64,000 nucleotides of DNA from Niameybacter massiliensis. Its GTDB lineage: Bacteria > Bacillota > Clostridia > Lachnospirales > Cellulosilyticaceae. The stretch lies in the NCBI RefSeq assembly GCF_001282685.1, contig NZ_LN875032.1, forward strand, positions 27,593 to 91,592. Direction: 5' to 3'. Shown piece by piece: positions 15,661-25,057 of the stretch (position 1 is the first letter of the stretch; every line of letters begins with the position of its first letter). The notes below the pieces were generated by a model, which was given only the letters and a program-made list of their open reading frames with translations, was not told the DNA's origin and did not search any database. The position numbers and the translations under genes are program-made.

Positions 15661-16959
15661 TTAATTCCTCCTCTTATCAATAATTCTTTTAGCCTTCCCT
15701 TCACTTCGTTCAATAGACTTAGGTTCAACAAGCTTTACTTTAACTTGAAGTCCAAGTACTGAGTGAATCTCAGCTGTTATACGCTTTTCAATTTCTTTCA
15801 TATGTCTCATACCATCTACAAAAGTAATGCCCTCTTTACCTTCAACCCATACTTCAAGGGTATCCAAATTATTGACACGATCTACAATAAGCATATAATG
15901 TGGTGCTGTTTCTCCTAAGTTAAGAAGTACACTCTCTATTTGTGATGGGAATACATTCACACCTCGGATAATAAGCATATCATCACTTCTTCCAGTACAC
16001 TTACGCATACGTACCGTTGTTCTTCCACAGCTACATGGACCTTCTACAAGGCTTGTAATGTCTCTTGTGCGATACCTTAATAATGGCATTGCCTCCTTGG
16101 TAACAGTAGTAAAAACTATCTCTCCAGTAGCTCCCATCGGAAGTACTTCTAATGTCTCTGGATCAACAATCTCTGGAATGAAATGATCTTCATTGAGATG
16201 AACATGGTTTTTATGTGTACACTCAAAACCTACTCCTGGACCTACAATCTCACTCATACCATAACTATCATAAGCCTTGATACCTAAGCTTTCTTCAATC
16301 TGTCCTCTCATTTCATAACTCCAAGGCTCTCCACCTAGTGCACCTATTCTTAACTTTAATTCCCTTGGGTCAATCCCTAAATTCCTTAAATATTCACCCA
16401 TATAAAGTGCATATGATGGTGTTGTTACAAGTACTGTACTTTCAAATTCACGCATGATTTGGACTTGTTTCTTTGTATTTCCTGAAGAGATTGGGACTAT
16501 AGTTGCTCCTAACTTTTCACTTCCATAGTGAAATCCTAGTCCACCTGTGAAAAATCCATATCCCAAAGCATTGTGTACAATATCTTCATCTGTAGCACCC
16601 ATACCTGCTAATACTCTAGCCATGCAGTTTGCCCACATATCTAAATCATTTTGGGTATAGCCTACTACTGTAGGTTGGCCCGTTGTCCCTGAAGATGCAT
16701 GCACACGTACAACTTGTTTCATAGGCACTGCAAACATACCATAAGGATAGTTATCCCTTAAATCTTGTTTGGTTGTAAAAGGTAACTTATTTAAATCTTC
16801 AATCCCTCTAATATCTCCTACTTCAAGCCCCATGTCATCCATCTTTTTCTTATAAAAGGGTACATTTTCATATACATGTGCCACTGTTTTTACTAATCTC
16901 TTACTTTGAAGTGCACACATTTCATCCCGTGACAACGCCTCTTCCTTTTGCCAAATCAC
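15661..16959 (-). CDS. paaK: Phenylacetate-CoA ligase-like enzyme (copy 2)
   Basis: A 432-residue AMP-forming acyl-CoA ligase. The phosphate loop [19 protein letters not shown] is near residues 83-101, followed by [19 protein letters not shown] around 235 and the hinge region [20 protein letters not shown] around 325-344, all as in PaaK. It converts phenylacetate, or another aryl acid, to its CoA thioester. The frame starts with a GTG inside AAGGAG; the GTG at 16959, eight bases downstream, aligns with the paralogue start. In gut anaerobes such ligases often sit with indolepyruvate ferredoxin oxidoreductase genes, which are absent here. Confidence 0.88.
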   Translation of the reverse strand: MIWQKEEALSRDEMCALQSKRLVKTVAHVYENVPFYKKKMDDMGLEVGDIRGIEDLNKLPFTTKQDLRDNYPYGMFAVPMKQVVRVHASSGTTGQPTVVGYTQNDLDMWANCMARVLAGMGATDEDIVHNALGYGFFTGGLGFHYGSEKLGATIVPISSGNTKKQVQIMREFESTVLVTTPSYALYMGEYLRNLGIDPRELKLRIGALGGEPWSYEMRGQIEESLGIKAYDSYGMSEIVGPGVGFECTHKNHVHLNEDHFIPEIVDPETLEVLPMGATGEIVFTTVTKEAMPLLRYRTRDITSLVEGPCSCGRTTVRMRKCTGRSDDMLIIRGVNVFPSQIESVLLNLGETAPHYMLIVDRVNNLDTLEVWVEGKEGITFVDGMRHMKEIEKRITAEIHSVLGLQVKVKLVEPKSIERSEGKAKRIIDKRRN

Positions 16960-16979
16960 CCATACCACTCCTTCATTAT

Positions 16980-18278
16980 CTATTTATTTCTCTTATCAAT
17001 AATGCGTTTCGCTTTGCCCTCACTACGTTCAATACTACGAGGTTCCACAAGCTTAACTTTTACATGAAGTCCTAATAAACTAAACAGTTCCGCTGTAATA
17101 TGCTTTTCTATTTTTTCTAGTGATTTAATTGCGTCAGTAAAGAATTCTGGTCTTACTTCAACCCATACTTCAAGGGTATCTAAGTTATTAATACGGTCTA
17201 CAATAATGACATAATGTGGTGCAGTTTCTGCCACTTTTAATAGAACACTTTCTATTTGTGATGGGAATACATTCACACCACGGATAATAAGCATATCATC
17301 ACTTCTACCTGCAATTTTATCCATACGTGTAAGTGTTCTACCACATGAACATTGTCCTGTATGTAAGGTTGTAATATCTCTTGTACGATATCTTAATAAA
17401 GGCAGTGCCTCTTTTGTAATCATTGTAAATACTAGCTCTCCTGATTGCCCTTCAGGTAGTGCTTGAAGGGTATCTGGATTAATAATTTCAGGTACAAAAT
17501 GATCATCATTGATATGCATACCACTTCTTGCACTACATTCAAACCCAACACCTGGTCCCAATACTTCGCTAAGACCATATATATCCATGGCATTAATACC
17601 AAACATACTCTCTATTTGCTCTCTCATTTCTTCTGTCCAAGGCTCTGCTCCAAAGATACCTGTATGTAATTTTGTACTTCTAGGGTCAATTCCCATATTT
17701 TTCATGGTCTCCCCAATATACAAGATATAGGATGGTGTACACGCAATAACAGTACTTCCAAACTCTTGTAAAAGCTGAATTTGTTTCTTAGTATTCCCGC
17801 CAGAGATAGGTACTGTTGCTGCTCCTAATCTTTCAGTGCCATAATGGGCACCAAGACCACCTGTGAAAAGTCCATATCCATAAGCCACTTGAACAATATC
17901 CTTCTTTGTTACACCCATAGCTGTAAAAGAACGCGCTATCATATCTGACCACATTTCAATATCGTTCTTTGTATATCCAACTACTGTTGGCTGACCGGTA
18001 GTACCTGAAGATGCATGAATACGTACTACTTCTTCCATAGGCGCCGCAAACAACCCATAAGGATAGTGGTCTCTTAAATCTTGCTTTGTTGTAAAAGGCA
18101 ACTTATCAAGGTCGCCTATCCCCTTAATATCCCCCGGTTCAATCCCCATAGCTTTCATTTTTTCTTTATAAAAAGGTACATTATTATAAACACGATTAAC
18201 CGTTGTAATTAATCTTTCTGATTGAACTTGTCTTTTTTGTTCAATGTCATAAACTTCTTCCTTTTGCCAATAAGTCAT
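16980..18278 (-). CDS. paaK: Phenylacetate-CoA ligase-like enzyme (copy 1)
   Basis: A 432-residue AMP-forming ligase, the same length as copy 2 and closely similar along its whole length, so a tandem duplication is likely. The loop [19 protein letters not shown], the motif [19 protein letters not shown] and the hinge [20 protein letters not shown] are all intact, so both copies look active. GGGGGAG five bases before the ATG at 18278 fixes the start; eight upstream codons are leader. It heads an operon of ligase, ligase and ACT protein. Aryl acid specificity of each copy cannot be told apart from sequence. Confidence 0.88.
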   Translation of the reverse strand: MTYWQKEEVYDIEQKRQVQSERLITTVNRVYNNVPFYKEKMKAMGIEPGDIKGIGDLDKLPFTTKQDLRDHYPYGLFAAPMEEVVRIHASSGTTGQPTVVGYTKNDIEMWSDMIARSFTAMGVTKKDIVQVAYGYGLFTGGLGAHYGTERLGAATVPISGGNTKKQIQLLQEFGSTVIACTPSYILYIGETMKNMGIDPRSTKLHTGIFGAEPWTEEMREQIESMFGINAMDIYGLSEVLGPGVGFECSARSGMHINDDHFVPEIINPDTLQALPEGQSGELVFTMITKEALPLLRYRTRDITTLHTGQCSCGRTLTRMDKIAGRSDDMLIIRGVNVFPSQIESVLLKVAETAPHYVIIVDRINNLDTLEVWVEVRPEFFTDAIKSLEKIEKHITAELFSLLGLHVKVKLVEPRSIERSEGKAKRIIDKRNK

Positions 18279-18447
18279 ATTGCTCCCCCTGTCATACAAG
18301 ATTTATATTTTCTTATTTGTTATACATAGAAGTTTAGCATTATTAATTTTTATGCGCAATAAAATTGTACTACATTATATGAAATATTTGAAAATATGAA
18401 TATACGGCTTTTTCATCATGCATATTTTTAAGTTTCTATACATAAAC

Positions 18448-18483
18448 AAAGAGGCTATTGCATCTTTTGCAATAACCTCTTTA
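18448..18483 (-). terminator. Terminator of the C39-like peptidase gene
   Basis: AAAGAGGTTATTGCAA pairs with TTGCAATAGCCTCTTT on the minus strand with one G-U position, then T-rich. Confidence 0.7.
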
Positions 18484-18499
18484 TTTATGTAAATCTCTG

Positions 18500-19315
18500 T
18501 TATTTATTAGCTGGCTTAGCCACTAACCATTGTTGTTGTTTTTGAGTGTTTGGTAAGATATGTGAATCAAACCACATATAGAAAAATCTTTCTGCATTTG
18601 TATAAATGTAACCATCTTGAAGGTGATCCGATGTATCATATGAATCTGCCATAATAATTACATCATCACTGAATGCATCTGTTCCCATTGTGTCATATCC
18701 AATGATTGCACGCCAATGGCCACCAAAATCTATATTTTCAACCATAATAGGTGTGTTATTCTTTAAGTTTTCAAGTACAAAGTTTTTGAAATCCTCTGGA
18801 TCATAGAATGTATAACCTGCTTCATCTGCCTCTGTTAAGCTAGAAGTTACATCCCAGCCTATTTCTTCAAAGAAATGTACCATTCCTGAAGTAGAAGTTC
18901 CATATTCACCTTGCTCATCAGCAACGCCTGGATTTTGTTTATTTGAGTAGTTACGATCTTTATGGCACCCCATAATATCCGCTATCTCAAGTTCCTCATA
19001 GTTTGTCTCTCCAAAATGGTGAAGAACAGTAAGTGCTGCTACAGGCCCACAAGTGTACTCTGTAGTTTGTTGGTAAGTCTTATATTTTGGTAAAAGTGTA
19101 AGACTACCTTTGCTCTCCATATTATAAAAATCAAATACTGGGAAATATGCTGAGTTTGCTACGTTACCTATTCCATCATATGAAGAAGCTCCTGAAGCTG
19201 TTGCATCATACTCTTTTGGGAATGGAATAAGATTACTTTCTTTTGCGTAACTCACCACACTCATACCTAATAAACATGTTAATCCGAATAGTACTACTGA
19301 TAATTTCTTTTTCAA
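18500..19315 (-). CDS. Secreted C39-like papain-fold peptidase
   Basis: A 271-residue exported protein with a cleavable signal peptide (about residues 1-24, VSYA/KE). The catalytic cysteine is in TTEYTCGPVAALTVLHHFG near residues 85-103, the His in GGHWRAIIGYD near 204, and an Asp in IIMADSYDTSD near 223. This Cys-His-Asp order is that of the C39-like cysteine peptidase clade. Family members often act on peptides or carry out proteolytic maturation, and no bacteriocin or ABC exporter is nearby. The substrate is therefore unknown. It is monocistronic and ends in its own hairpin. Confidence 0.8.
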   Translation of the reverse strand: MKKKLSVVLFGLTCLLGMSVVSYAKESNLIPFPKEYDATASGASSYDGIGNVANSAYFPVFDFYNMESKGSLTLLPKYKTYQQTTEYTCGPVAALTVLHHFGETNYEELEIADIMGCHKDRNYSNKQNPGVADEQGEYGTSTSGMVHFFEEIGWDVTSSLTEADEAGYTFYDPEDFKNFVLENLKNNTPIMVENIDFGGHWRAIIGYDTMGTDAFSDDVIIMADSYDTSDHLQDGYIYTNAERFFYMWFDSHILPNTQKQQQWLVAKPANK

Positions 19316-19520
19316 TTAATTGTCAACTCCAATCTTTATGTATACTTTGCCTAACAAAAAATAACATAATTTTATCTAGAGTTCAAGAGCTTTTTTATTA
19401 TTACTGTATATTAAGTTTAGTTATATTGTTACTTTTTATTTCTTTTAGAATACTTTTCTCTTAATACACTATCATTTCACTTTATTTTAGCCTATTTTAT
19501 ATTTTTAAAAGTTTTTTATA

Positions 19521-19571
19521 AAAAATCAGCTCTTCTTAACTTATTTATAAGTTAGGAAGAGCTGATTTTTA
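19521..19571 (-). terminator. Terminator of the VTC/DUF4956/Cthe_2159 operon
   Basis: A long inverted repeat: AAAAATCAGCTCTTC pairs with GAAGAGCTGATTTTT, and the stem extends inward to a TTTA loop with one mismatch. It lies directly after the stop codon. Confidence 0.8.
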
Positions 19572-19574
19572 CTT

Positions 19575-21650
19575 TTATGGTGTTGTGCTTTTTGGTGTTT
19601 CTTTTTCATTAGTTGATGTTATTTCATCGCTTGTTGGAGGCATCATGCCTTCTTTCTGTGGGCGGCCACCTGTTGGTTTCTCCATAGTACTATTTTGCCC
19701 TTCTAACCCACTTGGTCTTTGCATTCCTTTACTACCGCCTCTGTTTGAAGTACTTGTTGTCACACCTGACTCTGTTAAGTAAGTTTGTACATCACCTGTT
19801 TTAAACTCTACTACCAAACTTCCTCCAGTATATGTTCCATCTACATTAAGCCCATCTTGAGCATCCCCGCTTACTGAACCACCTGCATAAAGCTTGTAGC
19901 TTTGATTTTGTTCAATTTGAGGTGTAGACATCACCACTGATGAGTAAGATTTGGCTGGTTTAAAACTTAAGATATTGTTACCTTTACTATCTTCTAAATG
20001 TAGCATTGTTCCTGCTGGTTGAGTTGTTGAGTAAGTCATCATTACTGCATTTTGAGAAGATGAGGTTGCGATTCCTTGTGCCATAGCTGAACTCCCTACT
20101 GCTACTAGTGTGCCACCACTTATATCAAAGGCTCTATCATAATCTAAGGCTCCATTCCCACCATTTTCAGGACCATTGACAATAACCGTTCCTCCTGTCA
20201 TTACAATTGAGCCATTGGCATCTAAACCATCACCACCAGCATCTACTACAACATAGCCATCTGTAATAGTTAAAACGCTATTAGTAGTTGCTCCTGTATC
20301 ACCTGCAACATTGATACCATCATCTGAACTTACAACATGGATGGTTCCATTTAAGATATTAATCGCTGAACCCTCTAAACCTTCATAACTCTTTGTAATA
20401 TTAATGTCTCCACCTTCAATTTGCAAAGTCTGATCTGCATGAATCCCATCATCCCCTGTTGCGATTTCAAGCGCTCCATCCAAAATAAATACATTACCAT
20501 TGCTGTGTACTGCATCATCTGCCGCATCTATAGTGAAGCTTCCACCTACTATCGCAAGATTTGTTTTAGCCTTAATACCTTTTGAACTTGTACTTTCTTG
20601 TTCTGTAGTTGTAGTAGCCTGAGTAGTTGAAGTTCCAGCAACTTGACCTGTCTCTTGGTTTCTTGATGGTTTTTGTCCTCCTGGCATTTGTCCACCCATC
20701 ATTTGGCTATTAACTTTCTTACTCCCATTGCTACTACCTCCACCTGAAGTGATATCAAAAGTACCATCTAAGATTTGTACAGCTGTCTCTGCCTGAATAC
20801 CATCTTGACCAGCTATGAGGTTAAAGCTCCCCCCTTCAACAGATACAAAGCCTTTAGCTGCATCTGTATCATTAGTGGATTTAATAGCATCTCCATTTGC
20901 TTTAATCGTCAAATCACCTGATTTAATAGCTACCATATCTTTTCCTACAATACCATGGTCAGCAGCATCAATAACAAATGTTCCATCTACAATTTTTAGG
21001 TCATCCTTACTTCTAATTCCATCTTTAAATACACTTGTGATTTCAAGTGTCCCTTTACCATTTATTGTTAAATCATCTTTACTAAAAAGGGTAGCATTAG
21101 GTTCATCTGATGCTGAATCTTCATAAACATAGTTAGCACTATCAGATAATTTATTTGCTGTTCCTTCTGCTAAAGTTACAATAACCTTATCTGCACTTTT
21201 AACATAGATTGGCGCACTTGTCTTAGAGTGAATACTTGCGCCATTTAAGACTAACTGAACCTTGTCCGCCTTATCTGCTTCTACTATAATTTGTCCATCT
21301 TCTAGCGTTCCACTTATTACATAAGTTCCTGCACTATTAATGGTAATACTATTACCTGATACAGTTGCACCATTCCCATTAAAGTTAATGGTACTGCCTG
21401 ATAGATTAATCATATTAGTTAGTTCAAAGCTATCATTTAAATCTGCCGTTTTATAGGACACTTCGATTAATTGTCTATCTCCTGTAGCTACCGTTTCTAC
21501 TGGGTTATTCTCACCTTGATCACTATTAGATTGTTCTTTTTGTACTGGTACTTCAGTAGCTGCATGTGTATTATTACATCCTACAGATAAAGACATACTC
21601 AGTATAATTGCCATTACTATAGAACTCTTTCTAACTTTTTTAAGTAACAT
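19575..21650 (-). CDS. Cthe_2159-type carbohydrate-binding lipoprotein
   Basis: A 691-residue surface lipoprotein: signal peptide with lipobox SLSVGC (C25). Residues about 60-600 are a run of repeats in the form G-x-hydrophobic-x-I-x-A-x-D-D-G-I/V-x-A/S (for example FTIDAADDAVHS, LEIATGDDGIHA, IHVVSSDDGINV), the rungs of a right-handed parallel beta-helix rich in Asp pairs for calcium. This fits the Cthe_2159 family, whose namesake binds acidic polysaccharide. A Gln/Thr/Ser-rich insertion breaks the helix near 315-360, and a Pro/Gly-rich tail may cross the wall. It is last in an operon with DUF4956 and VTC genes, a repeated clostridial grouping. Confidence 0.82.
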   Translation of the reverse strand: MLLKKVRKSSIVMAIILSMSLSVGCNNTHAATEVPVQKEQSNSDQGENNPVETVATGDRQLIEVSYKTADLNDSFELTNMINLSGSTINFNGNGATVSGNSITINSAGTYVISGTLEDGQIIVEADKADKVQLVLNGASIHSKTSAPIYVKSADKVIVTLAEGTANKLSDSANYVYEDSASDEPNATLFSKDDLTINGKGTLEITSVFKDGIRSKDDLKIVDGTFVIDAADHGIVGKDMVAIKSGDLTIKANGDAIKSTNDTDAAKGFVSVEGGSFNLIAGQDGIQAETAVQILDGTFDITSGGGSSNGSKKVNSQMMGGQMPGGQKPSRNQETGQVAGTSTTQATTTTEQESTSSKGIKAKTNLAIVGGSFTIDAADDAVHSNGNVFILDGALEIATGDDGIHADQTLQIEGGDINITKSYEGLEGSAINILNGTIHVVSSDDGINVAGDTGATTNSVLTITDGYVVVDAGGDGLDANGSIVMTGGTVIVNGPENGGNGALDYDRAFDISGGTLVAVGSSAMAQGIATSSSQNAVMMTYSTTQPAGTMLHLEDSKGNNILSFKPAKSYSSVVMSTPQIEQNQSYKLYAGGSVSGDAQDGLNVDGTYTGGSLVVEFKTGDVQTYLTESGVTTSTSNRGGSKGMQRPSGLEGQNSTMEKPTGGRPQKEGMMPPTSDEITSTNEKETPKSTTP

Positions 21651-21670
21651 TTTTAATCTCCTTATCTGTC

Positions 21671-22345
21671 TTATAATTCTTCTTTTCTACTAGAAACACG
21701 ACTGCATATAATGGTCAAGTTACCATTTCTACATCTTAAATCATCAATAAAGTTTTTCTCTTTTGTTTGATCTTTTAATATGATGTGGTAATGAAGTTCA
21801 TACATGCTTCCTAAATTTGTTGTCTTAACTTTATCTAATGTATACTCTGATGTATACGTTTCAAATAAATCATCAAAAATCTCCGTGTAATCTAGATTTT
21901 CTGGAATTGTAATTCTTAGTTCTTTTTCATCTTGCTTTACTTCACCAAAGCTTGTTTTATAGAGTATAACAAAAATTAAGCCTACGATTACAGTCGCTAA
22001 AAGTGCAAATGTCAAATACCCCATCCCTGTTGCAAGGCCTATTGCCATTGCAAAGAAGATACTACAAATCTCTTTTGAACTTCCTGGTACCGACCGAAAA
22101 CGCACTAAGCTAAAGGCCCCAAGCACTGCTACACTTGTTCCTAAATTACCATTTACAAGCATAATTACAACTTGTATAAGTACTGGTAAGATGACCAAAG
22201 CAATACTAAAATTTTTGGTGTACTTACCTGTGTACATATATATATAAGAAATCACAAATCCTGCTAATATAGATGTCATTGTACAAAGTACGATTAGTTT
22301 TAAGGTTAAATCACTTGAAGTTAAATCTATAATGCTACCGAACAT
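21671..22345 (-). CDS. DUF4956 membrane protein
   Basis: A 224-residue protein with about four membrane helices in the first 130 residues and a small soluble alpha-beta domain after that. The motif LGTSVAVLGAFSLVRFRSVPGSSKEI near 69-94 is the strongly conserved loop of DUF4956. Its function is unknown, but the family nearly always lies beside a VTC-domain polyphosphate polymerase. Here it overlaps that gene by 19 bases and precedes the beta-helix lipoprotein by 20. AAGGAG precedes the ATG. A membrane partner for polyphosphate synthesis or transfer is inference from context. Confidence 0.85.
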   Translation of the reverse strand: MFGSIIDLTSSDLTLKLIVLCTMTSILAGFVISYIYMYTGKYTKNFSIALVILPVLIQVVIMLVNGNLGTSVAVLGAFSLVRFRSVPGSSKEICSIFFAMAIGLATGMGYLTFALLATVIVGLIFVILYKTSFGEVKQDEKELRITIPENLDYTEIFDDLFETYTSEYTLDKVKTTNLGSMYELHYHIILKDQTKEKNFIDDLRCRNGNLTIICSRVSSRKEEL

Positions 22346-23046
22346 GGTTCATCTCTCCTTGATTGTAAGATTTTATTTTTATAAATATTACCGTATTTAG
22401 AAAATGAAACTGGATAGATTTCTAACATAGACATAATATTTACAAGCCACAAAGGCATTGCTCCAGGTACTTTAACTTCCATTAAGTACTCCTTATCCTT
22501 TAAAAGTGACTCCCCTTTATCTCCATTCCCCAAACTTAGATTATCTTCTCTACTTCTAATATTATGGTCAAAAGTAATACGCACATTTTTGTCTTCATTT
22601 CCAAAGTATGCAATTCTTTCATAAGCAAGATATAGCTTAGGAATTGGTCTGTAAAAATCCATAAAGTAGTCTATTTCTTTTAGAATTTGGTTATCCTGTG
22701 CCGCTTTAATATGTCTGTTTAAATAGAGTTCGGCCTCTTCTAAGGTCATTTGTACACGTCTTTTATAGACAATCCCATCATACTTTTTCTTGATTTCGAT
22801 ATACACCTTATCTTTTTTAGTAGGTGTACCATAACTTCTTAAGCGAAGTTTTTCTTTATATTTAGGCTTCTCTATAGAGTGACTAATAAGGTCATTAGTA
22901 GGTGTATCATAATAAATATTACAAATCGTATGTTTTCCATAACTATCCATAGTCATATAGGAATTCATATATTGCAATAATAATTGATACTGTTTTTCAG
23001 AAAGCAAAAATTTCTTCTCAACTCTTTCAAATACATTTTGGCTCAT
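22327..23046 (-). CDS. VTC domain polyphosphate polymerase-like protein
   Basis: A 239-residue soluble protein with the VTC catalytic tunnel fold. The basic strands RVEKKFLL, KEKLRLRSYG, VYIEIKKKYDGIVYKRR and the acidic LMEVKVPG are spread as in Vtc4, where the basic residues bind ATP and polyphosphate and the Glu residues bind metal. In yeast Vtc4 makes polyphosphate from ATP. Bacterial stand-alone VTC proteins are placed with DUF4956, and often with CotH kinase, which is absent here. The C-terminal 30 residues are basic. It is the first gene of the three-gene operon. Confidence 0.85.
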   Translation of the reverse strand: MSQNVFERVEKKFLLSEKQYQLLLQYMNSYMTMDSYGKHTICNIYYDTPTNDLISHSIEKPKYKEKLRLRSYGTPTKKDKVYIEIKKKYDGIVYKRRVQMTLEEAELYLNRHIKAAQDNQILKEIDYFMDFYRPIPKLYLAYERIAYFGNEDKNVRITFDHNIRSREDNLSLGNGDKGESLLKDKEYLMEVKVPGAMPLWLVNIMSMLEIYPVSFSKYGNIYKNKILQSRRDEPCSVAL

Positions 23047-23189
23047 GCCATTTTGCTCCTTTCGTGACTTGCTATAGTATCATTATGACCTACTTATTTG
23101 AGGATGAATTGTTGTCTATGTGAAGGTTGTGCGAAATTTTTCTATTCTGCTATGTCTTACTACATAAATATATAGATGCTTAAAGCCAT

Positions 23190-23222
23190 AAAAAATAGAC
23201 ACGATCTCTTTACCGTGCCTAT
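23190..23222 (-). terminator. Terminator of the ECF sigma operon
   Basis: On the minus strand ATAGGCACG pairs with CGTGTCTAT (one G-U), followed by six T. Confidence 0.75.
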
Positions 23223-23244
23223 CAAAAATGAACCTAATCTCTAT

Positions 23245-24087
23245 TTAATTTCCTCTTATATCATAGCTACCAGAAGCTTTTGATATCGTCAATGCAACCT
23301 TATACTTCCCTGAGTCCTGAGCCTCTAATTGAATATTAACTGGTTGTTCTACATCACTTGCCTCATATTTTTCTGTATAAACTTTTTCACCTTTTGGGTT
23401 AAATATATCTAGTGTAATATTCCCTTTTGTCACATTCATAACCCCTTCTAGGCCTACTACCTCTCCGGCTTGTCTATCGAGTTTAATACTATCACGACCT
23501 TCATTATACTTAAATCCGGCTTTAAGATGCTCTCCCATGCTTACTTCATAGCTCATTACAGATACAGAAGTACTATTATTAAACTCTCCACTAGCTATAG
23601 CCATAGAAAACATTCCAACAAAAAGTATAAGAGCAAAAGCTAAGAAGATACCACCAATAATAGCTAAAGGCTTCACAATATTTGTTTTTTTAGATACCTT
23701 GGTTGCTGTTTGAACTTGTTCAGCTTCATCTACTTCTGTACCACAATATGGACAATACGCTACATCATTATTAATTGCTCTCTTACACACGTGGCATATC
23801 TTCTCAAATACAGATTTACAGTTTGGACACATATTATAATCTTCTTTAACATCTACTCCACAGTTAGAACATGTATAAATCTTCTCCTGATTACTTCTTA
23901 CTACTAAATAGATAATTACCCCAATAAAGTTGGGTGCTAGGATCGCCACTGCTGTCCATAGCCCTGCACTCATATGATGTGCCTTAGCATCTTTATAAAC
24001 TACTACACCTAATGCAATCATTAATCCTATTGGAATCACCATTATGGCTGCTAACATTAACGTCATCACTATACTTCCTACCATCAC
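23245..24087 (-). CDS. Zinc-ribbon membrane protein of an ECF sigma operon
   Basis: A 280-residue protein. Residues 1-65 form two membrane helices of the PLDc_N type. Three CxxC zinc-ribbon pairs then lie in about 73-118 (TCSNCG, MCPNCK, ICHVCKR, YCPYCG). A third membrane helix runs near 140-165, followed by a roughly 110-residue outer domain of beta strands with no recognised signature. The layout, ribbons inside and a sensor-like domain outside, suits a membrane signal transducer. It is last of three genes, after sigma factor and probable anti-sigma, so it may modulate the sigma system. No function is established. Confidence 0.65.
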   Translation of the reverse strand: MMVGSIVMTLMLAAIMVIPIGLMIALGVVVYKDAKAHHMSAGLWTAVAILAPNFIGVIIYLVVRSNQEKIYTCSNCGVDVKEDYNMCPNCKSVFEKICHVCKRAINNDVAYCPYCGTEVDEAEQVQTATKVSKKTNIVKPLAIIGGIFLAFALILFVGMFSMAIASGEFNNSTSVSVMSYEVSMGEHLKAGFKYNEGRDSIKLDRQAGEVVGLEGVMNVTKGNITLDIFNPKGEKVYTEKYEASDVEQPVNIQLEAQDSGKYKVALTISKASGSYDIRGN

Positions 24088-24103
24088 TCATCTCTCCTTT
24101 AAT

Positions 24104-24430
24104 CTATTTTACTTTATGATTTTCTTTATAATAAATTTGGCCTATTAAATAAGCTACAACAGGTACTTGCATTAACCCTAGGCCTATAGTAATAATCATT
24201 GATGCTTGTTTCAGTGTATCTACTAAAAAGAGCATGCACCCTACTTCTATTAAAACAAGAAGGATGTTCATGAGTATAACGAGTATGAAAGGATACCATG
24301 CTTTTTTCTGTTCCTTAATAGATTCCCGTTCTCTTACTTTATTTTTTGTGGCATAGACTAGTTTCATATCAACTTGTATATCTTCCTCAAATAGCTCACC
24401 TAATAAATAATCTAACTTTTTATCATCCAT
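24104..24430 (-). CDS. Probable membrane anti-sigma factor
   Basis: A 108-residue protein: a short cytoplasmic region (residues 1-45) with many charged residues, then two membrane helices at about 46-70 and 75-97. It begins one base within the sigma factor stop (TAATG), so translation is coupled. Position and topology are those of small anti-sigma factors that tether an ECF sigma at the membrane, although no zinc-binding HxxxCxxC motif is present. The label is inference from position. Confidence 0.6.
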   Translation of the reverse strand: MDDKKLDYLLGELFEEDIQVDMKLVYATKNKVRERESIKEQKKAWYPFILVILMNILLVLIEVGCMLFLVDTLKQASMIITIGLGLMQVPVVAYLIGQIYYKENHKVK

Positions 24431-24936
24431 TATAACCCCTCCTTTTCTAATAGTTTTTTTAGTTTTTGCCTTGCTTCATATACTCTCGACTTTACTAAGC
24501 CTTCGTTAATATCTAAGATTTCTCCAGCCTCTTTATAGGACATGCGCTCTCCCATTGTCAGTATCAAAGGTAATCTATGTTTATCTCCTAGACGTTGTAA
24601 TGCTTGTTGTACACATTGGAGCTCCTCTTTATGTACAAGCTGACTCTCTATACTTTCTTCCTCACTCTTCCTATCTTGTATAACAGCTTCAGGTTCATAG
24701 CACCTTCGTTTTATCTCTAGCTTTAGACGTCTTAATTTATCCCTATAGTTATTAACTGCTATCTGGGTCAGCCATGGATAAAAAGCTTTTGTTTTATCAT
24801 AGGTTGCAAGTCTCTCGATTGCCTTTACCCAAGTGTCTTGAAATAGGTCATCTGCCTTATCCTGATTCTTTTCTAAATATAAGCATAGCCTATACAACTG
24901 ATCTTTGTGCATATCAATCAACTGCTCCACATCCAT
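24430..24936 (-). CDS. ECF sigma factor
   Basis: A 168-residue sigma-70 family protein. Region 2 covers about residues 6-75, with DDLFQDTWVKAIERLATYDKTKAFYPWLTQIAVNNYRDKLRR for -10 recognition and core binding. Region 4 covers about 105-160 (LQRLGDKHRLPLILTMGERMSYKEAGEILDINEGLVKSRVYEARQKLKKLL), with the helix-turn-helix for the -35. No C-terminal extension. It heads an operon with a likely anti-sigma and the zinc-ribbon membrane protein. Targets are unknown; GGGGGA precedes the ATG. Confidence 0.9.
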   Translation of the reverse strand: MDVEQLIDMHKDQLYRLCLYLEKNQDKADDLFQDTWVKAIERLATYDKTKAFYPWLTQIAVNNYRDKLRRLKLEIKRRCYEPEAVIQDRKSEEESIESQLVHKEELQCVQQALQRLGDKHRLPLILTMGERMSYKEAGEILDINEGLVKSRVYEARQKLKKLLEKEGL

Positions 24937-25028
24937 GACATATCCCCCTTTCTTGTTTTGTCTTACACTATTATATACGTACTCGTGTTAGGTAAGTTGG
25001 AAAGATTTTTATATTCTTTATAAAAAAT

Positions 25029-25054
25029 AAAAGGCTGTTATACAACAGCCTTTT
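25029..25054 (-). terminator. Terminator of the DUF1653 gene
   Basis: AAAGGCTGTT pairs with AACAGCCTTT around ATAC, followed by T-rich sequence on the minus strand. Confidence 0.8.
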
Positions 25055-25057
25055 CAC

